DNA of 64,000 nucleotides from Sphingobacteriales bacterium 46-32 (lineage in GTDB: Bacteria > Bacteroidota > Bacteroidia > Chitinophagales > Chitinophagaceae), in the NCBI GenBank assembly GCA_001898485.1, contig MKTY01000019.1:372001-436000 (forward strand), read 5' to 3'. A model generated the notes under the pieces. The model was not told the origin of the DNA, did not search any database, and saw nothing but the letters and a program-made list of their open reading frames with translations. Made by a program: the position numbers and the translations under genes. Shown here in pieces: positions 25,646 through 35,371 of the stretch (position 1 is the first letter of the stretch; each line of letters starts with the position of its first letter).

Positions 25646-28600
25646 TTACTCAACCAGGAATCGCACACCTTCGCTATGCGCATTGAACTCGGGTGCATAC
25701 ATACATTGAATGCTGGTAACACCGTTGCTGAAGTCACCGGTATGTGTCACAAACAGGGAGTATTCGAATACATACGTGCCTTTGGGCAGATAGCTGAAGA
25801 AGAAATGTGTACCGGCATCGCGGGTGCTCTCATAATAACCCAGTCCACCCTGCCATTTATATCCGCTTAGTACATTGGTTGGCTCCAGTGCAGATGCACG
25901 CATATCTTTCATATGTACATATTCCATATCACGATCAGCCCGCAGTTCGATACGAACTACGATTTTGTCACCCACTTTCACATAGTTACCATCTGCAACA
26001 GGTTTCAGTACAGGTCCGCGATCTGTTTTTTGTTCAACAAACAATTTCTTTTTCAATTGCAGGGGAGTGCCCGCACTGCTGATCTTATCCAGGTCTTCAA
26101 AATACTGCCAGTATACCGCACCCCAGGATGGCGCTGTGGTATTGCTGCCGGGAACCTGTGTCACGGTCAGACTGATATTGCCCATATCGGGTTTGATCTT
26201 TTCACCCTGTATGGATTGTTTGAAGTAACCGGTACCGGCTTCGGATTTAGAATTGTCAAACTGTACATTGCCCGCACGGATGACTACAGCGGGTTGCTGC
26301 TCCAGCCATTTTGTTCCCTGCAGCAACAGTGCATAACAGGCTTCGGCAGTAGCCCTTGTTGACTCCCAGCTATTGGTTTGTTTGTTGCGCAGCAGCCAGG
26401 TACGGAGTTCATCGGCTGTCTTCACATCCTTACCTGCTTCCATGAAGGCTTCTATCAGGAGTGCCTGGCGTTCGATAGGTGCTTCGTACCACCACCAGCT
26501 ACGGGTATTGGTTTTCCAGTAGCGGCCCATTTCTTCCGATACAATCGATGTTTCTTTGAGCGACTTCAGAATAGCTGCGCTTGTTTTACTATCGCCCTGG
26601 CGATGCAGGATGAGTGCCAGCATGCCCTGCATGTATTTGTTTTGTTTGGTCCAGCTCAGCGGCAAACGGCCTTTGAAATAAGTAACGGCTTTTTGTGCTG
26701 CCGTAACTGTTTTATATTCCGGGAAAAAGCTACGCATGTAGAAATACTGGATAGTGGAATAATCCAGGGTATAGGTACTGAGATTGGTTTTACTTTTTAC
26801 CAACTGATCGTAGTACTTTTTGATCTGCATATCCAGGTAAGTAATAGCCAGGTCTGCGATTGCTTTCAGTTTTTTATCTTCTGCTGTGTTCAGCACATTC
26901 AGCTTACGCAGATGACCAATGCCGGTAAGAATGTACTGAGTGATATACCGATCATCTGGTCCGCCCTTAAACCATACAAAACCGCCATTGCTGCTTTGCA
27001 TCTGTTTCAGCTTTTCGAGATTGGCAGAGAGTTCGCCAGCCATACGATTGAGGTCAAACAGCAGCGCAATATTTCTTTTTTGCTCTGCTTCGGTTTTTGC
27101 CTGCAATACCCAGGGAGTTTCTTCGAGTAGGATGGCTTTCAATTCCTGGTTTTTCTGGAGGTTGCTAAGCAGGGCAGCGGTATCTGCATTTTTCCACTGC
27201 TCAAATACCTGGCGCAGTTTGGGAGAGCTGTTGGCTACCGAAGTAGCGAGTGCATTGGCATAATAGCGGTTCCAGGTCTGCTCAGCACATTCATAGGGGT
27301 ACTCCATAAGATAAGGCAGGGCCTGCACGGCATACCAGGCGGGATTGCTGCTGTACTCTATGGTAAGCGCCTGTGACTGCAATGTTTCTGAATTGCCGGA
27401 TTGCTGCAGTTTCTCAAAAGTGAAATTGCGGGTGCCGGCGCCATTGATATAAATAGGTAGTGACTCGGTCACCAGCATACGGTTGCTGAGTACAGGCAGT
27501 GAGCCCTCTTCACCATCGGCATATTGTCCGGCTTTGGCAACGATGCGATAAGTTACTGCACGGTCAAACTGGAAAGGTATTTCCACTGCAAACTTCACCA
27601 CTTCACTTTGCCCGGCAGCTACCGTAAAATACTGTTGCGGTACTATCACATGAAAACGACTGTCGAGTGGCTGATTGGTAGCAGCATCCAGCACTTCTAC
27701 CTGTGCCTGGCCGGTCAGTTCGCCTTCGCTTAGGTTTACGATTTTGGCACTCCATTCCATCTTATCACCTTCGCGCAGAAAGCGGGGCATATTGGGCTGC
27801 ACCATCAGCTGCTTTTGTGTGATCAGGTTGCGGGTGCTGTAGCCCAGTGCCAGCTCTTTGGTATGAGCCAGGGCCTGCAGCTTCCAGGTGGTCAGCGCTT
27901 CGGGCATGGTAAATGAAAACTCAACAGCGCCCGTGCTGTCTGTCCGCAACTGCGGGAAAAAGAAAGCTGTTTCGTTGAAATTTTTGCGTGTGAAGTTGGT
28001 GGCACTGGAAGCAGAAGGATCTAATTTGTCAACTATGCCATCACCTTGCGTAAAAGCGAACGTATCTAAGCTTACGTAGCCAGCACTAAACGACATTTCT
28101 TTGTCTACTTGCACGCCCGGCATTTTCTTCAATTCTTCCATTACAGGAGCCGGAGCGGCCATCGCATCGCTCTGAATGCTGGCTTTCGGAGCCCGCATAA
28201 ACTGCACATTGGAGTTGAATGAATTGATTAACGCCGGTTCAAAAATGAGCTGATCATATACTTTATCATACGACAGGCCTTCCCAGTCATTAATAAAACG
28301 AATAGTACTATTTGCTACACCAAACCCAGCCCGGCTTTCCCAACTGATCCGGTTATAGTTTTCCAGCCAGATATCCGGCTTATTCCAGATGTGCGGATAA
28401 AACTGGTCAAGCGAAGCATCATACATGCTCACCAGTAATTCGGCAGCCAGTTTATCGGCCTTTTCCCCTTTGATCCGCACTTTCCATTTTTCTTCACTGC
28501 CCGGAAGGGTTTTGTCGCGGTAAGTCAGGTATTCAATGCTGAGCTCTTTATTGCTCCAGGGTACCCTGATGAGTTCTCCCTGCTGATGAACACGGTTATG

Positions 28601-31600
28601 TTTCACGAATAACAGTGAATAATTGATACCACCGCGATCGGATTCGGATACATTGAAATCGATTTTTTTTGCTTCCTTGTTTAACTGTAAATAATTGTAT
28701 GAAATATTGTTGTTATCATCAGATATTCCACGTTGGGTTGCCTGGATGATAAAGAGATTATCCGCCGCTGTAGCCATCTCAAGGGTTGCTTTTTCGCCAG
28801 GTTTGGCCGGTTGAAGTGTATTCGTCCAGGTATAGGCGTTCAGGTCTGCAGTGGGATTTTTCTCATCATAGAGGTGCAGATAGGAAGTGCTTTTAACTTC
28901 TGCGCCATTTTTATCGCGGGTGGTGATCTCCAGAATATAATGTCCCGGCGTCTGTCTGCTGCCTTTGGCGATCCAGTTGCCATCAGCCCGGCTGGTATCT
29001 GTTTTATCCAGTGTCAGGGCTCCTTTCTCCCAGGAGTTGTAGTCAGTCTCGTTGGCGTATTCATCATGAGGAAACAGGCGTATATATTCTTCTTTGCTCA
29101 GCGTAAACTGATCAGGTCGATCCCACAGGCGATCACGAATCAGCCGGTTTTCTTCTTTCAGTCTTATCAGGCGAATTTGCAATTTTGCCGCCTGCCACTC
29201 GCCATTATTATTTTCAGTAAAAACGCGAATGGTATGGAGGCTGTCGGCAGACAATTGTTCATTGTAGGCGGTTCGTATTCTCAGCGACTTGTAACCGGCT
29301 GTAACAGTTTTTTCCGCACTGCGGGTTTCTCCGTTGATATCCGTTACATCTGCATATACCACATAGTCGAAAGCAGGATCAGTTTTTTTATCCAGTTTTT
29401 TGTCAGGAATGGCCTGAAAGCGGATTATAAAACGTCCCTGTGCATCGGTGACTGTTTCGCCATGCGTTATTTCGAGAGGTTCTGAAGGAGGCAACCATGT
29501 TTTACGTCCCCAGATGGGATACATGAAACGAGCCTGGCGTACCACACGATAGCTTACTTTGGCACCGTCAATATTATTGCCGGCATATGCACGGGCCTGC
29601 CCGGTTACTTCAATAGTATCACCAACCTGGTAAGCTCCTTTGAGTGGTTCATAGTCAACGGAGAATTTAGGTCGTTTATACTCTTCTACATAAAATCCAG
29701 CCGAGCCCTGTTCTTTCTTTGTGTAAAGGGTGAAATAACCGGTAATGCCGCTGGCGGGTAGTTGAAAACGCGCCTGGAAAGATCCATAGTCATTGCTGGT
29801 CACTTTAATGGAATCCACATCCTGGCCGTTTACATCACGCAGATAAAGTGTGGTGCTGTGATTGGTCAGTATATCAGATGAACTGCTCTCCGTCTGGCGG
29901 ATGAGGAGGATACCCTTTACAAAAAGTTGTTGCCCCGGCCGGTAAAGGCTGCGATCGGTAAACAGGAATAAAGAAGGCACGGGTTTTACCGGTTCCTTCG
30001 GCTGGCGATAATAATAGGTAGCTGCTTCATTTTCGAGAAACAGGCGATCTTTCTGGTAAGTAATATCGAGTAACACATTGTAGCTATACCGGTTTTGTTT
30101 ATCAATGGCAGGTTGTGCCAGTTGAAAAAAGCCTTTATCGTTGCTGGTATAGCTTTGCCCTTTTTCCAGAATGTATTTCGATTGTTTGTAATCGTATACA
30201 CGTGTATAGCTTGTTGCGCTCGCCCCTTTGAGGGGTTGCCCTGTTTCACGGTCGAGGATAAAGTAATCGCGGTCGCGGTTAACATAGCTGATACCAGATA
30301 CATTGAACAGCGCAGCGCCGAGCAATGTTTTTTTACTGGCAAAATCAGCAGCCGAGCCAGCCAGCAGGAAGTATTGTCCAGGTTCGAGTGCATCTATTTT
30401 TATTTCTGTTTTATGCTCCTGCAAATCATTCGTAGCGGGCAATGACTGAGACCAGCTACGTACCGCAGGCGCACCCAGCAGTGTGGCCCAGTATTTTTCG
30501 TCATAGCTGTTTTCAAACTGGTCTCTTAATGCCTTTGTCGCTTTTACGAGTCGCAGATGCAGTGTTGAAATATTTTTATAGGAAATAAGTGAACGGAATG
30601 GCTGACCCGGCACATTCACTCCTTCCAGTTTCAATTGAAGTGAAGGCATATTCAATTGCTGCAATAAATTATAGGCATTGATAAAACCTTCACTGCTGTC
30701 TTTACTGGCTTTTTCCAGCGGATTGGCAAGAATCTGCTGGCAGATTTCTTTCGCTTTCACCAGGCTGTAGCGATGGGTGGTATCGCCAAAGGGTTCGTAT
30801 CTGCTGCCCTGCTCCTGGTGATAAGCTGCAACCAGGTACCAGGCCTGTGCAGCGGCCGGCAGATTGTTGTATTGATGGGCGATATGATTAACGGCCAGAA
30901 AATATTGTTCGTCTTTGTCTTCATGTACGGAATGGCTGCGTACATACAGCAGCCGGTCCAGGTCCACATCGATCAGCGCATCGGGTTTTGCGTCATTGAG
31001 ATGAAAGGCGATCAGTTTCTGATATAGCAGCAAGGCCTTATGCTGCAGGGACAGGCTATCGGCAGTGGTAAATTTTCTGTGTACAAAATCAGCAGCCGGA
31101 TCCATGGCGGCAGCCTGGTTGATCTCAAACGCATAGGCGGGCTTACTGATATTGCGCTCGTCATTCTTAAAGTACTCCAGGGCCCGGTGTGCCAGCAGAT
31201 CCCATAAAGTAGGGCGCAGATAGCGGCTATTTCCTTTGATCAGTATAGCATCATATGGCTCCAGCTTTGTAGTCTGCAGCAGTTTTTCCTGGCTTACGGA
31301 TTGCAGGTAAAGCTGGCTTATCTTTTTATGAAAATCATCTGCCGACCAGGTATTGATATCATCTTTTTTGAAATCGACCGTATTGCTGCGGTCATACAAG
31401 CGCCAGCGTAGCTCCTGGTATTTTTGCCAGTAAAGCTCAGCCTGCAGGCTTTGCAGAATGGCTTTGGCCGCAGGTGTAGCGCCGGGTAACTCTTTTTCGA
31501 GGTCAAGAATGGCCTGCTGCTTATTATCTTCCTGCAGTTCGGTCTGCAGGCCAGCCATAAAGATGAGGCACTTGAGTTGCTGTGCTTCTGCGCGGTCCTT

Positions 31601-31783
31601 TATAGCCAGCGCTTTTATCTTTTTTACCTCAGCCAGGGCCGACTGGGGAAGTTGCTTTTTAACAAATTCTTCCACTTTCTTCCATTCCTTTTCATAAGGT
31701 GGGCGGGAAGACTGCCCCAGGGAATCGGTACTGCTCATAAAGAATAAGGTAACTGTTAAAAGACTGAACAGGAACTGTTTCAT
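25646..31783 (-). CDS. large bacterial alpha-2-macroglobulin
   Basis: A 2045-residue exported protein, signal peptide ending near SLGQ (residue 24). The first ~580 residues are helical and specific to this clade. An MG2-like domain (PSLFLFTDRSLYRPGQQLFVKG, near 600) starts the macroglobulin array. The bait region and SFTMPEALTTWKLQALAHTKELALG (near 1300) follow. The thioester motif CAEQ has Cys1499 and Gln1502, within YPYECAEQTWNRYY, and a helical thioester domain runs to about 1780. The C-terminal receptor-like domain ends GVTSIQCMYAPEFNAHSEGVRF. It should trap proteases at the cell surface. No pbpC-like gene, the usual E. coli-type partner, is adjacent. Confidence 0.93.
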   Translation of the reverse strand: MKQFLFSLLTVTLFFMSSTDSLGQSSRPPYEKEWKKVEEFVKKQLPQSALAEVKKIKALAIKDRAEAQQLKCLIFMAGLQTELQEDNKQQAILDLEKELPGATPAAKAILQSLQAELYWQKYQELRWRLYDRSNTVDFKKDDINTWSADDFHKKISQLYLQSVSQEKLLQTTKLEPYDAILIKGNSRYLRPTLWDLLAHRALEYFKNDERNISKPAYAFEINQAAAMDPAADFVHRKFTTADSLSLQHKALLLYQKLIAFHLNDAKPDALIDVDLDRLLYVRSHSVHEDKDEQYFLAVNHIAHQYNNLPAAAQAWYLVAAYHQEQGSRYEPFGDTTHRYSLVKAKEICQQILANPLEKASKDSSEGFINAYNLLQQLNMPSLQLKLEGVNVPGQPFRSLISYKNISTLHLRLVKATKALRDQFENSYDEKYWATLLGAPAVRSWSQSLPATNDLQEHKTEIKIDALEPGQYFLLAGSAADFASKKTLLGAALFNVSGISYVNRDRDYFILDRETGQPLKGASATSYTRVYDYKQSKYILEKGQSYTSNDKGFFQLAQPAIDKQNRYSYNVLLDITYQKDRLFLENEAATYYYRQPKEPVKPVPSLFLFTDRSLYRPGQQLFVKGILLIRQTESSSSDILTNHSTTLYLRDVNGQDVDSIKVTSNDYGSFQARFQLPASGITGYFTLYTKKEQGSAGFYVEEYKRPKFSVDYEPLKGAYQVGDTIEVTGQARAYAGNNIDGAKVSYRVVRQARFMYPIWGRKTWLPPSEPLEITHGETVTDAQGRFIIRFQAIPDKKLDKKTDPAFDYVVYADVTDINGETRSAEKTVTAGYKSLRIRTAYNEQLSADSLHTIRVFTENNNGEWQAAKLQIRLIRLKEENRLIRDRLWDRPDQFTLSKEEYIRLFPHDEYANETDYNSWEKGALTLDKTDTSRADGNWIAKGSRQTPGHYILEITTRDKNGAEVKSTSYLHLYDEKNPTADLNAYTWTNTLQPAKPGEKATLEMATAADNLFIIQATQRGISDDNNNISYNYLQLNKEAKKIDFNVSESDRGGINYSLLFVKHNRVHQQGELIRVPWSNKELSIEYLTYRDKTLPGSEEKWKVRIKGEKADKLAAELLVSMYDASLDQFYPHIWNKPDIWLENYNRISWESRAGFGVANSTIRFINDWEGLSYDKVYDQLIFEPALINSFNSNVQFMRAPKASIQSDAMAAPAPVMEELKKMPGVQVDKEMSFSAGYVSLDTFAFTQGDGIVDKLDPSASSATNFTRKNFNETAFFFPQLRTDSTGAVEFSFTMPEALTTWKLQALAHTKELALGYSTRNLITQKQLMVQPNMPRFLREGDKMEWSAKIVNLSEGELTGQAQVEVLDAATNQPLDSRFHVIVPQQYFTVAAGQSEVVKFAVEIPFQFDRAVTYRIVAKAGQYADGEEGSLPVLSNRMLVTESLPIYINGAGTRNFTFEKLQQSGNSETLQSQALTIEYSSNPAWYAVQALPYLMEYPYECAEQTWNRYYANALATSVANSSPKLRQVFEQWKNADTAALLSNLQKNQELKAILLEETPWVLQAKTEAEQKRNIALLFDLNRMAGELSANLEKLKQMQSSNGGFVWFKGGPDDRYITQYILTGIGHLRKLNVLNTAEDKKLKAIADLAITYLDMQIKKYYDQLVKSKTNLSTYTLDYSTIQYFYMRSFFPEYKTVTAAQKAVTYFKGRLPLSWTKQNKYMQGMLALILHRQGDSKTSAAILKSLKETSIVSEEMGRYWKTNTRSWWWYEAPIERQALLIEAFMEAGKDVKTADELRTWLLRNKQTNSWESTRATAEACYALLLQGTKWLEQQPAVVIRAGNVQFDNSKSEAGTGYFKQSIQGEKIKPDMGNISLTVTQVPGSNTTAPSWGAVYWQYFEDLDKISSAGTPLQLKKKLFVEQKTDRGPVLKPVADGNYVKVGDKIVVRIELRADRDMEYVHMKDMRASALEPTNVLSGYKWQGGLGYYESTRDAGTHFFFSYLPKGTYVFEYSLFVTHTGDFSNGVTSIQCMYAPEFNAHSEGVRFLVE

Positions 31784-31868
31784 AGTAATGTGAGATTAAT
31801 GGTAGTACAAGGTACTTAATTTCAGTTATCGCCAATTAGATGCGTAAAAAGGGGGAAATGCACAAATT

Positions 31869-32057
31869 AATGTGCTGATTTGCTAATGTGCTGGTGTGCT
31901 AATAATTTCTTTGTGTCCTTAGCTCCCTTTGCGAATTGGTGCATGGTGTTTTTTTCTGCCAATGACCGGGTTGGAGGAGGAAGCGTTGCATGAAAGACTG
32001 GAAGATTTGAAGATAGGACGGAAATGTGCTGATTTGCTAATGTGCTGCTGTGCTAAT
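31869..32057. repeat. family B words as direct repeats in a divergent intergenic region
   Basis: The 35-bp units 31869-31903 and 32023-32057 (TGTGCTGATTTGCTAATGTGCTG type) agree at 34 positions and point the same way, about 120 bp apart. Each is followed by TTTCTTTG(T/C)G words. No inverted partner is present, in contrast to the copies around rarA. The region is upstream of both the macroglobulin gene and the DUF4476 gene. Confidence 0.85.
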
Positions 32058-32065
32058 GATTTCTT

Positions 32066-32282
32066 TGCGTTCCTGGTTTTGCTTTGAACTCTTTGCGTTC
32101 TTAATTTGCTTTGCGCCCTTCGCGTTCTTAGTTCGCTTTGCGCCCTTCGCGTCCTTAGTTTGCTTTGCGCTCTTTGCGTTCTTAATTTGCTTTGCGTCCT
32201 TCGCGTCCTTAGTTCGCCTTGCGCTCTTTGCGTTCTTAGTTCGCTTTGCGCTCTTTGCGTTCTTAATTTGCTTTGCGTCCTT
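32066..32282. repeat. 27-bp tandem repeat array (TTTGCG/CTTCGCG words), about 8 copies
   Basis: The units begin at 32066 (28 bp), 32094, 32121, 32148, 32175, 32202, 32229 and 32256 and vary by a few bases, mostly T/C. Because 27 is a multiple of 3, all frames stay open, giving hydrophobic 9-residue repeat frames on the plus strand that I regard as non-coding. There are no spacers, so it is not a CRISPR array. Confidence 0.92.
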
Positions 32283-32590
32283 CGCGCCCCTATAGATACC
32301 CCATTCTTTCTAAGGTTTAATTGAGTTTAAAAGATTGTTTTTCCTTAACTACAGTAGCATCTTTTTTATTTTTTTAGGAAGATGAAGGATGTTTGTTTCT
32401 ACATCATTAACATTAAATAACGATTCGATGAAACCCTTTACCATACTGCATTTGCTCGTTTTTATTGTTGTAGAAAACAGGCACAGTAAATCCCTTTAAC
32501 GTTTCCTTTCTTCTTTTTTGGCACGATGGCACAGGCTTTGAAAATGATAGTACAGATTCGTTATTGAATCGGCTTTTAAAACTAAAGTAT

Positions 32591-33313
32591 ATGAAAACAA
32601 TTTTTACCCTTTTATCTTCTTTGTTCATCAGTGCTTCGGTATTAGCTGCCGATGCCAAACAAAAGAGTGCGGTTACTATTAAATCGGTAGATAACCAGAA
32701 CATCATGGTGGTATTGGATGGCAAACGTTTTGATGCAAACGACAACTCTATTATGATCAGCAATCTCGATGCCGGCCAGCACAGTGTGAAAGTATATCGC
32801 CTGCGCAACAACGGTGTATTCAACATCCTCGGCAAACGTTATGAAGTGGTATATAACAGTACTGTGGGTCTCAAAAAAAGAACTCACCTGTTAATCACTA
32901 TCGAGCGCAACGGTTTTATTTCCATGCAGGAAAATAAGCTGAAAAATGGACGCGGTTTTGAGTACGATGATGACTATGATTACGATGATTATGATGAATA
33001 TTATGACAGGGACCGCTATGCCACCGGTATGAATAAGGTAGAATTTGACCGTATGCTGCAATCGATCAGCCGTGAATGGCTCGAGAGCAACAAGATCAAA
33101 TCTGTTACCCAGGTTACGAAGACCAACCGGTTTACTACCGATCAGGTAAAAGAACTCATGCGTCTCTTCACTTTCGAAAATTATCGTCTCGAAGTAGCAA
33201 AACTGGCTTACATCAATACGGTCGACAAATGGAACTATTCAGAAGTAAATACCCTGTTTAGCTTCCAGGCCAGCAAAATTGAGCTGGACCGTTATATCCG
33301 CAGTCAACGTTAG
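32591..33313 (+). CDS. exported DUF4476 protein with acidic Asp/Tyr linker
   Basis: A 240-residue product from the ATG at 32591. The signal peptide is MKTIFTLLSSLFISASVLAADA. Residues about 28-105 form a small beta domain (IMVVLDGKRFDANDNSIMISNLDAGQHSVKVYR). Then comes a low-complexity linker of Asp and Tyr (DDDYDYDDYDEYYDRDR), and then a C-terminal DUF4476 domain (about 145-240: MNKVEFDRMLQSI... FTTDQVKELMRLFTFENYRLEVAKLAY). DUF4476 occurs in Bacteroidota exported proteins; its function is not known. The gene is followed by three similar terminator hairpins. Confidence 0.85.
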   Translation: MKTIFTLLSSLFISASVLAADAKQKSAVTIKSVDNQNIMVVLDGKRFDANDNSIMISNLDAGQHSVKVYRLRNNGVFNILGKRYEVVYNSTVGLKKRTHLLITIERNGFISMQENKLKNGRGFEYDDDYDYDDYDEYYDRDRYATGMNKVEFDRMLQSISREWLESNKIKSVTQVTKTNRFTTDQVKELMRLFTFENYRLEVAKLAYINTVDKWNYSEVNTLFSFQASKIELDRYIRSQR

Positions 33314-33334
33314 GGTTATAAATAAAGGTAGAAG

Positions 33335-33356
33335 AGCCCCCGTAAGGGGGCTTTTT
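33335..33356 (+). terminator. intrinsic terminator of the DUF4476 gene (hairpin 1 of 3)
   Basis: AGCCCCC pairs with GGGGGCT around a GTAA tetraloop, followed by TTTTTC. It begins 22 bp after the stop codon. Confidence 0.9.
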
Positions 33357-33413
33357 CAGTTGTAAGTTTTAAGTAAGGACTAAGGTAGAAGGTAAAGGGT
33401 ATATATAATAGAG

Positions 33414-33436
33414 AAAGTCTCCGAAAGGGACTTTTC
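33414..33436 (+). terminator. terminator-like hairpin 2 of 3
   Basis: AAAGTC(T)CC pairs with GGGACTTT around a GAAA tetraloop, with a T tract and then CAGTTGTAA, the same flank as hairpin 1. Confidence 0.65.
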
Positions 33437-33503
33437 AGTTGTAATTGGTAGGTTTTAAGTTGTAAGTATAGGTGAGGGGTAGGTGGTAAAAGATGTCGGA
33501 AAT

Positions 33504-33531
33504 AGAGAAAGCCTCCGTAAGGAGGCTCTCT
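33504..33531. terminator. terminator-like hairpin 3 of 3
   Basis: AGCCTCC pairs with GGAGGCT around a GTAA tetraloop, extended by GAGA / TCTC. There is no clean T tract. It is probably a diverged copy of hairpins 1 and 2. Confidence 0.6.
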
Positions 33532-33545
33532 GAGTATAAGTTATA

Positions 33546-33600
33546 AGACTGCTCACTGTCAACTGTTCACTGTCAACTGTTCACTGTCAACGGTCAACTA
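33546..33600. repeat. family C repeat words beside the sucD stop codon
   Basis: About four units of the 14-bp word CTGTTCACTGTCAA run from 33546 to the sucD stop codon (33598-33600). Only one strand of the family is present, with no facing arm. Confidence 0.8.
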
Positions 33601-34476
33601 TTTCTTCCCAATCACTTCGGCCATTTTTTTGCCGATATCAGCGGGGCTGCTCACTACATGAATACCGCATTCTTCCATAATCTTCATTTTTGCGGCAGCA
33701 GTGTCATCAGCACCACCTACGATAGCACCTGCATGGCCCATACGGCGTCCGGGAGGAGCTGTTTGACCGGCAATAAAGCCTACAACAGGTTTTCTGTTGC
33801 CATCGGCTTTGATCCAGCGGGCAGCTTCGGCTTCCATACCACCGCCGATCTCACCGATCATAACAATAGCATCGGTTTCGGGGTCATTCATAAACAATTC
33901 TACTGCTTCGCGGGTAGTTGTGCCAATGATAGGATCACCACCGATACCTACCGCGGTGGAAATACCCAGACCGGCTTTAGCTACCTGGTCGGCAGCTTCG
34001 TAGGTAAGTGTGCCCGATTTAGACACGATACCGATACGACCCTGTTTGAATACAAAGCCCGGCATAATGCCCACTTTGGCTTCGCCGGCAGTAATTACGC
34101 CCGGACAGTTGGGGCCGATAAGACGGGTATTTTTGTCCTGCAGGTAATTTTTAACGCGTACCATATCCTGTACAGGAATACCCTCCGTAATACATACTAC
34201 CAGGGCTACACCGGCTTCGGCAGCTTCCATAATGGCATCTGCGGCAAAAGCAGGGGGTACAAATATGATGCTGACATTAGCGTCTGTAGATTTAACACAG
34301 TCGGCCACCGTATTAAAAATCGGCCGGTCCAGATGGGTCCCACCACCCTTGCCGGGGGTTACGCCACCTACTATGTTGGTGCCAAACTCGATCATCTGTG
34401 TAGCGTGAAAAGTGCCCTCAGTGCCGGTAAATCCCTGCACCAGCACTTTGGAATTCTTATTAACAAGAATACTCAT
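33598..34476 (-). CDS. sucD: succinyl-CoA ligase (ADP-forming) subunit alpha
   Basis: A 292-residue protein. The CoA-binding N-terminus reads [33 protein letters not shown]. The phosphohistidine loop is [15 protein letters not shown], and [15 protein letters not shown] is conserved. The ATG at 34476 is the family start; an upstream ATG adds 19 unrelated residues. In the TCA cycle it converts succinyl-CoA to succinate with the beta subunit, whose gene (sucC) is not in this window. Confidence 0.97.
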   Translation of the reverse strand: MSILVNKNSKVLVQGFTGTEGTFHATQMIEFGTNIVGGVTPGKGGGTHLDRPIFNTVADCVKSTDANVSIIFVPPAFAADAIMEAAEAGVALVVCITEGIPVQDMVRVKNYLQDKNTRLIGPNCPGVITAGEAKVGIMPGFVFKQGRIGIVSKSGTLTYEAADQVAKAGLGISTAVGIGGDPIIGTTTREAVELFMNDPETDAIVMIGEIGGGMEAEAARWIKADGNRKPVVGFIAGQTAPPGRRMGHAGAIVGGADDTAAAKMKIMEECGIHVVSSPADIGKKMAEVIGKK

Positions 34477-34568
34477 GTAGAATGCTTTTTCGGTGAAAAG
34501 TCCGGCAAAAATAGGGGAAAATGACGACTGCAAAAGCGGTAATTCATTCCCTGCGCATTAAGATCCGA

Positions 34569-35369
34569 TTAATCCTTACCGGCGGGGTTGCCGGGATGGC
34601 GGCCGGTTTCCTGCATCATCCGCATCTGTTTGGCATCGCGAAGGAATTTAGAGGGAAAAATGAAGTCATTTAGCCGTTTGTTATCGCTGAAAATAATCTC
34701 TTTATTGCTGCCTTCCCATTCTTTATTGCCTTTGTACATGTACAGGATATAGTTGCCGATTTCCATCAGGCTGTTCATGTCATGGGTATTGATAACGGTA
34801 GTGATATTGTATTCTACCGTGATTTCCTGGATAAGACCGTCAATAACCAGTGAGGTCTGCGGGTCGAGCCCGGAGTTAGGCTCATCGCAAAACAGGTATT
34901 TGGGATTGAGCACAATGGCACGGGCCAGCGCTACTCGCTTTTTCATACCACCACTGAGCTCAGAGGGGAATTTTTTATTGGCATCTACGAGGTTGACGCG
35001 GGCCAGTACTTCATTTACCCGGCGCAGCTTTTGCGCATAATGGTCGCGGGTAAACATATCGAGGGGAAACATCACATTCTGCTCTACGGTAAGACTATCA
35101 AACAGGGCTGATCCCTGAAACAGCATACCTATTTCTTTGCGGATATTGGCCATTTCGGCCGCATTCATATTGGTAAAGTCCTGCCCATCGTAAAGAATGC
35201 TCCCACTGTCGGGGGAGAAAAGCCCTACCATACACTTCATCAATACGGTTTTGCCACTGCCACTGCTTCCAATGATCAGGTTGCACTGACCGGCTTTCAT
35301 TACAGCCGATACATCCTGGATCACCGTTTTGTCACCAAAGCTTTTTCGTATATTCTTTACTTCAATCAT
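34569..35369 (-). CDS. mlaF: ABC transporter ATPase, MlaF type
   Basis: A 266-residue ATPase: Walker A IGSSGSGKT (near 34-42), signature LSGGMKKRVALARAIV, Walker B YLFCDEPNSGLDPQTS and the switch NTHDMNSLMEIG. The SGLDPQTS and GGMKKR variants are typical of MlaF, which drives phospholipid movement for outer-membrane asymmetry. The start at ATG 35369 is 2 bp after the mlaE stop codon, so the two are coupled. The MCE-domain partner (MlaD-like) is not seen in this window. Confidence 0.9.
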   Translation of the reverse strand: MIEVKNIRKSFGDKTVIQDVSAVMKAGQCNLIIGSSGSGKTVLMKCMVGLFSPDSGSILYDGQDFTNMNAAEMANIRKEIGMLFQGSALFDSLTVEQNVMFPLDMFTRDHYAQKLRRVNEVLARVNLVDANKKFPSELSGGMKKRVALARAIVLNPKYLFCDEPNSGLDPQTSLVIDGLIQEITVEYNITTVINTHDMNSLMEIGNYILYMYKGNKEWEGSNKEIIFSDNKRLNDFIFPSKFLRDAKQMRMMQETGRHPGNPAGKD

Positions 35370-35371
35370 GG

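Noticed and set aside
32066-32282. CRISPR array
   Set aside because: Units are directly adjacent with no spacers and no cas genes are near.
32050-32324. Plus-strand frames coding for hydrophobic 9-residue repeats
   Set aside because: They are created by the 27-bp tandem array, where every frame stays open; there is no start context and the peptides are only FAFLVRFAP-type repeats.
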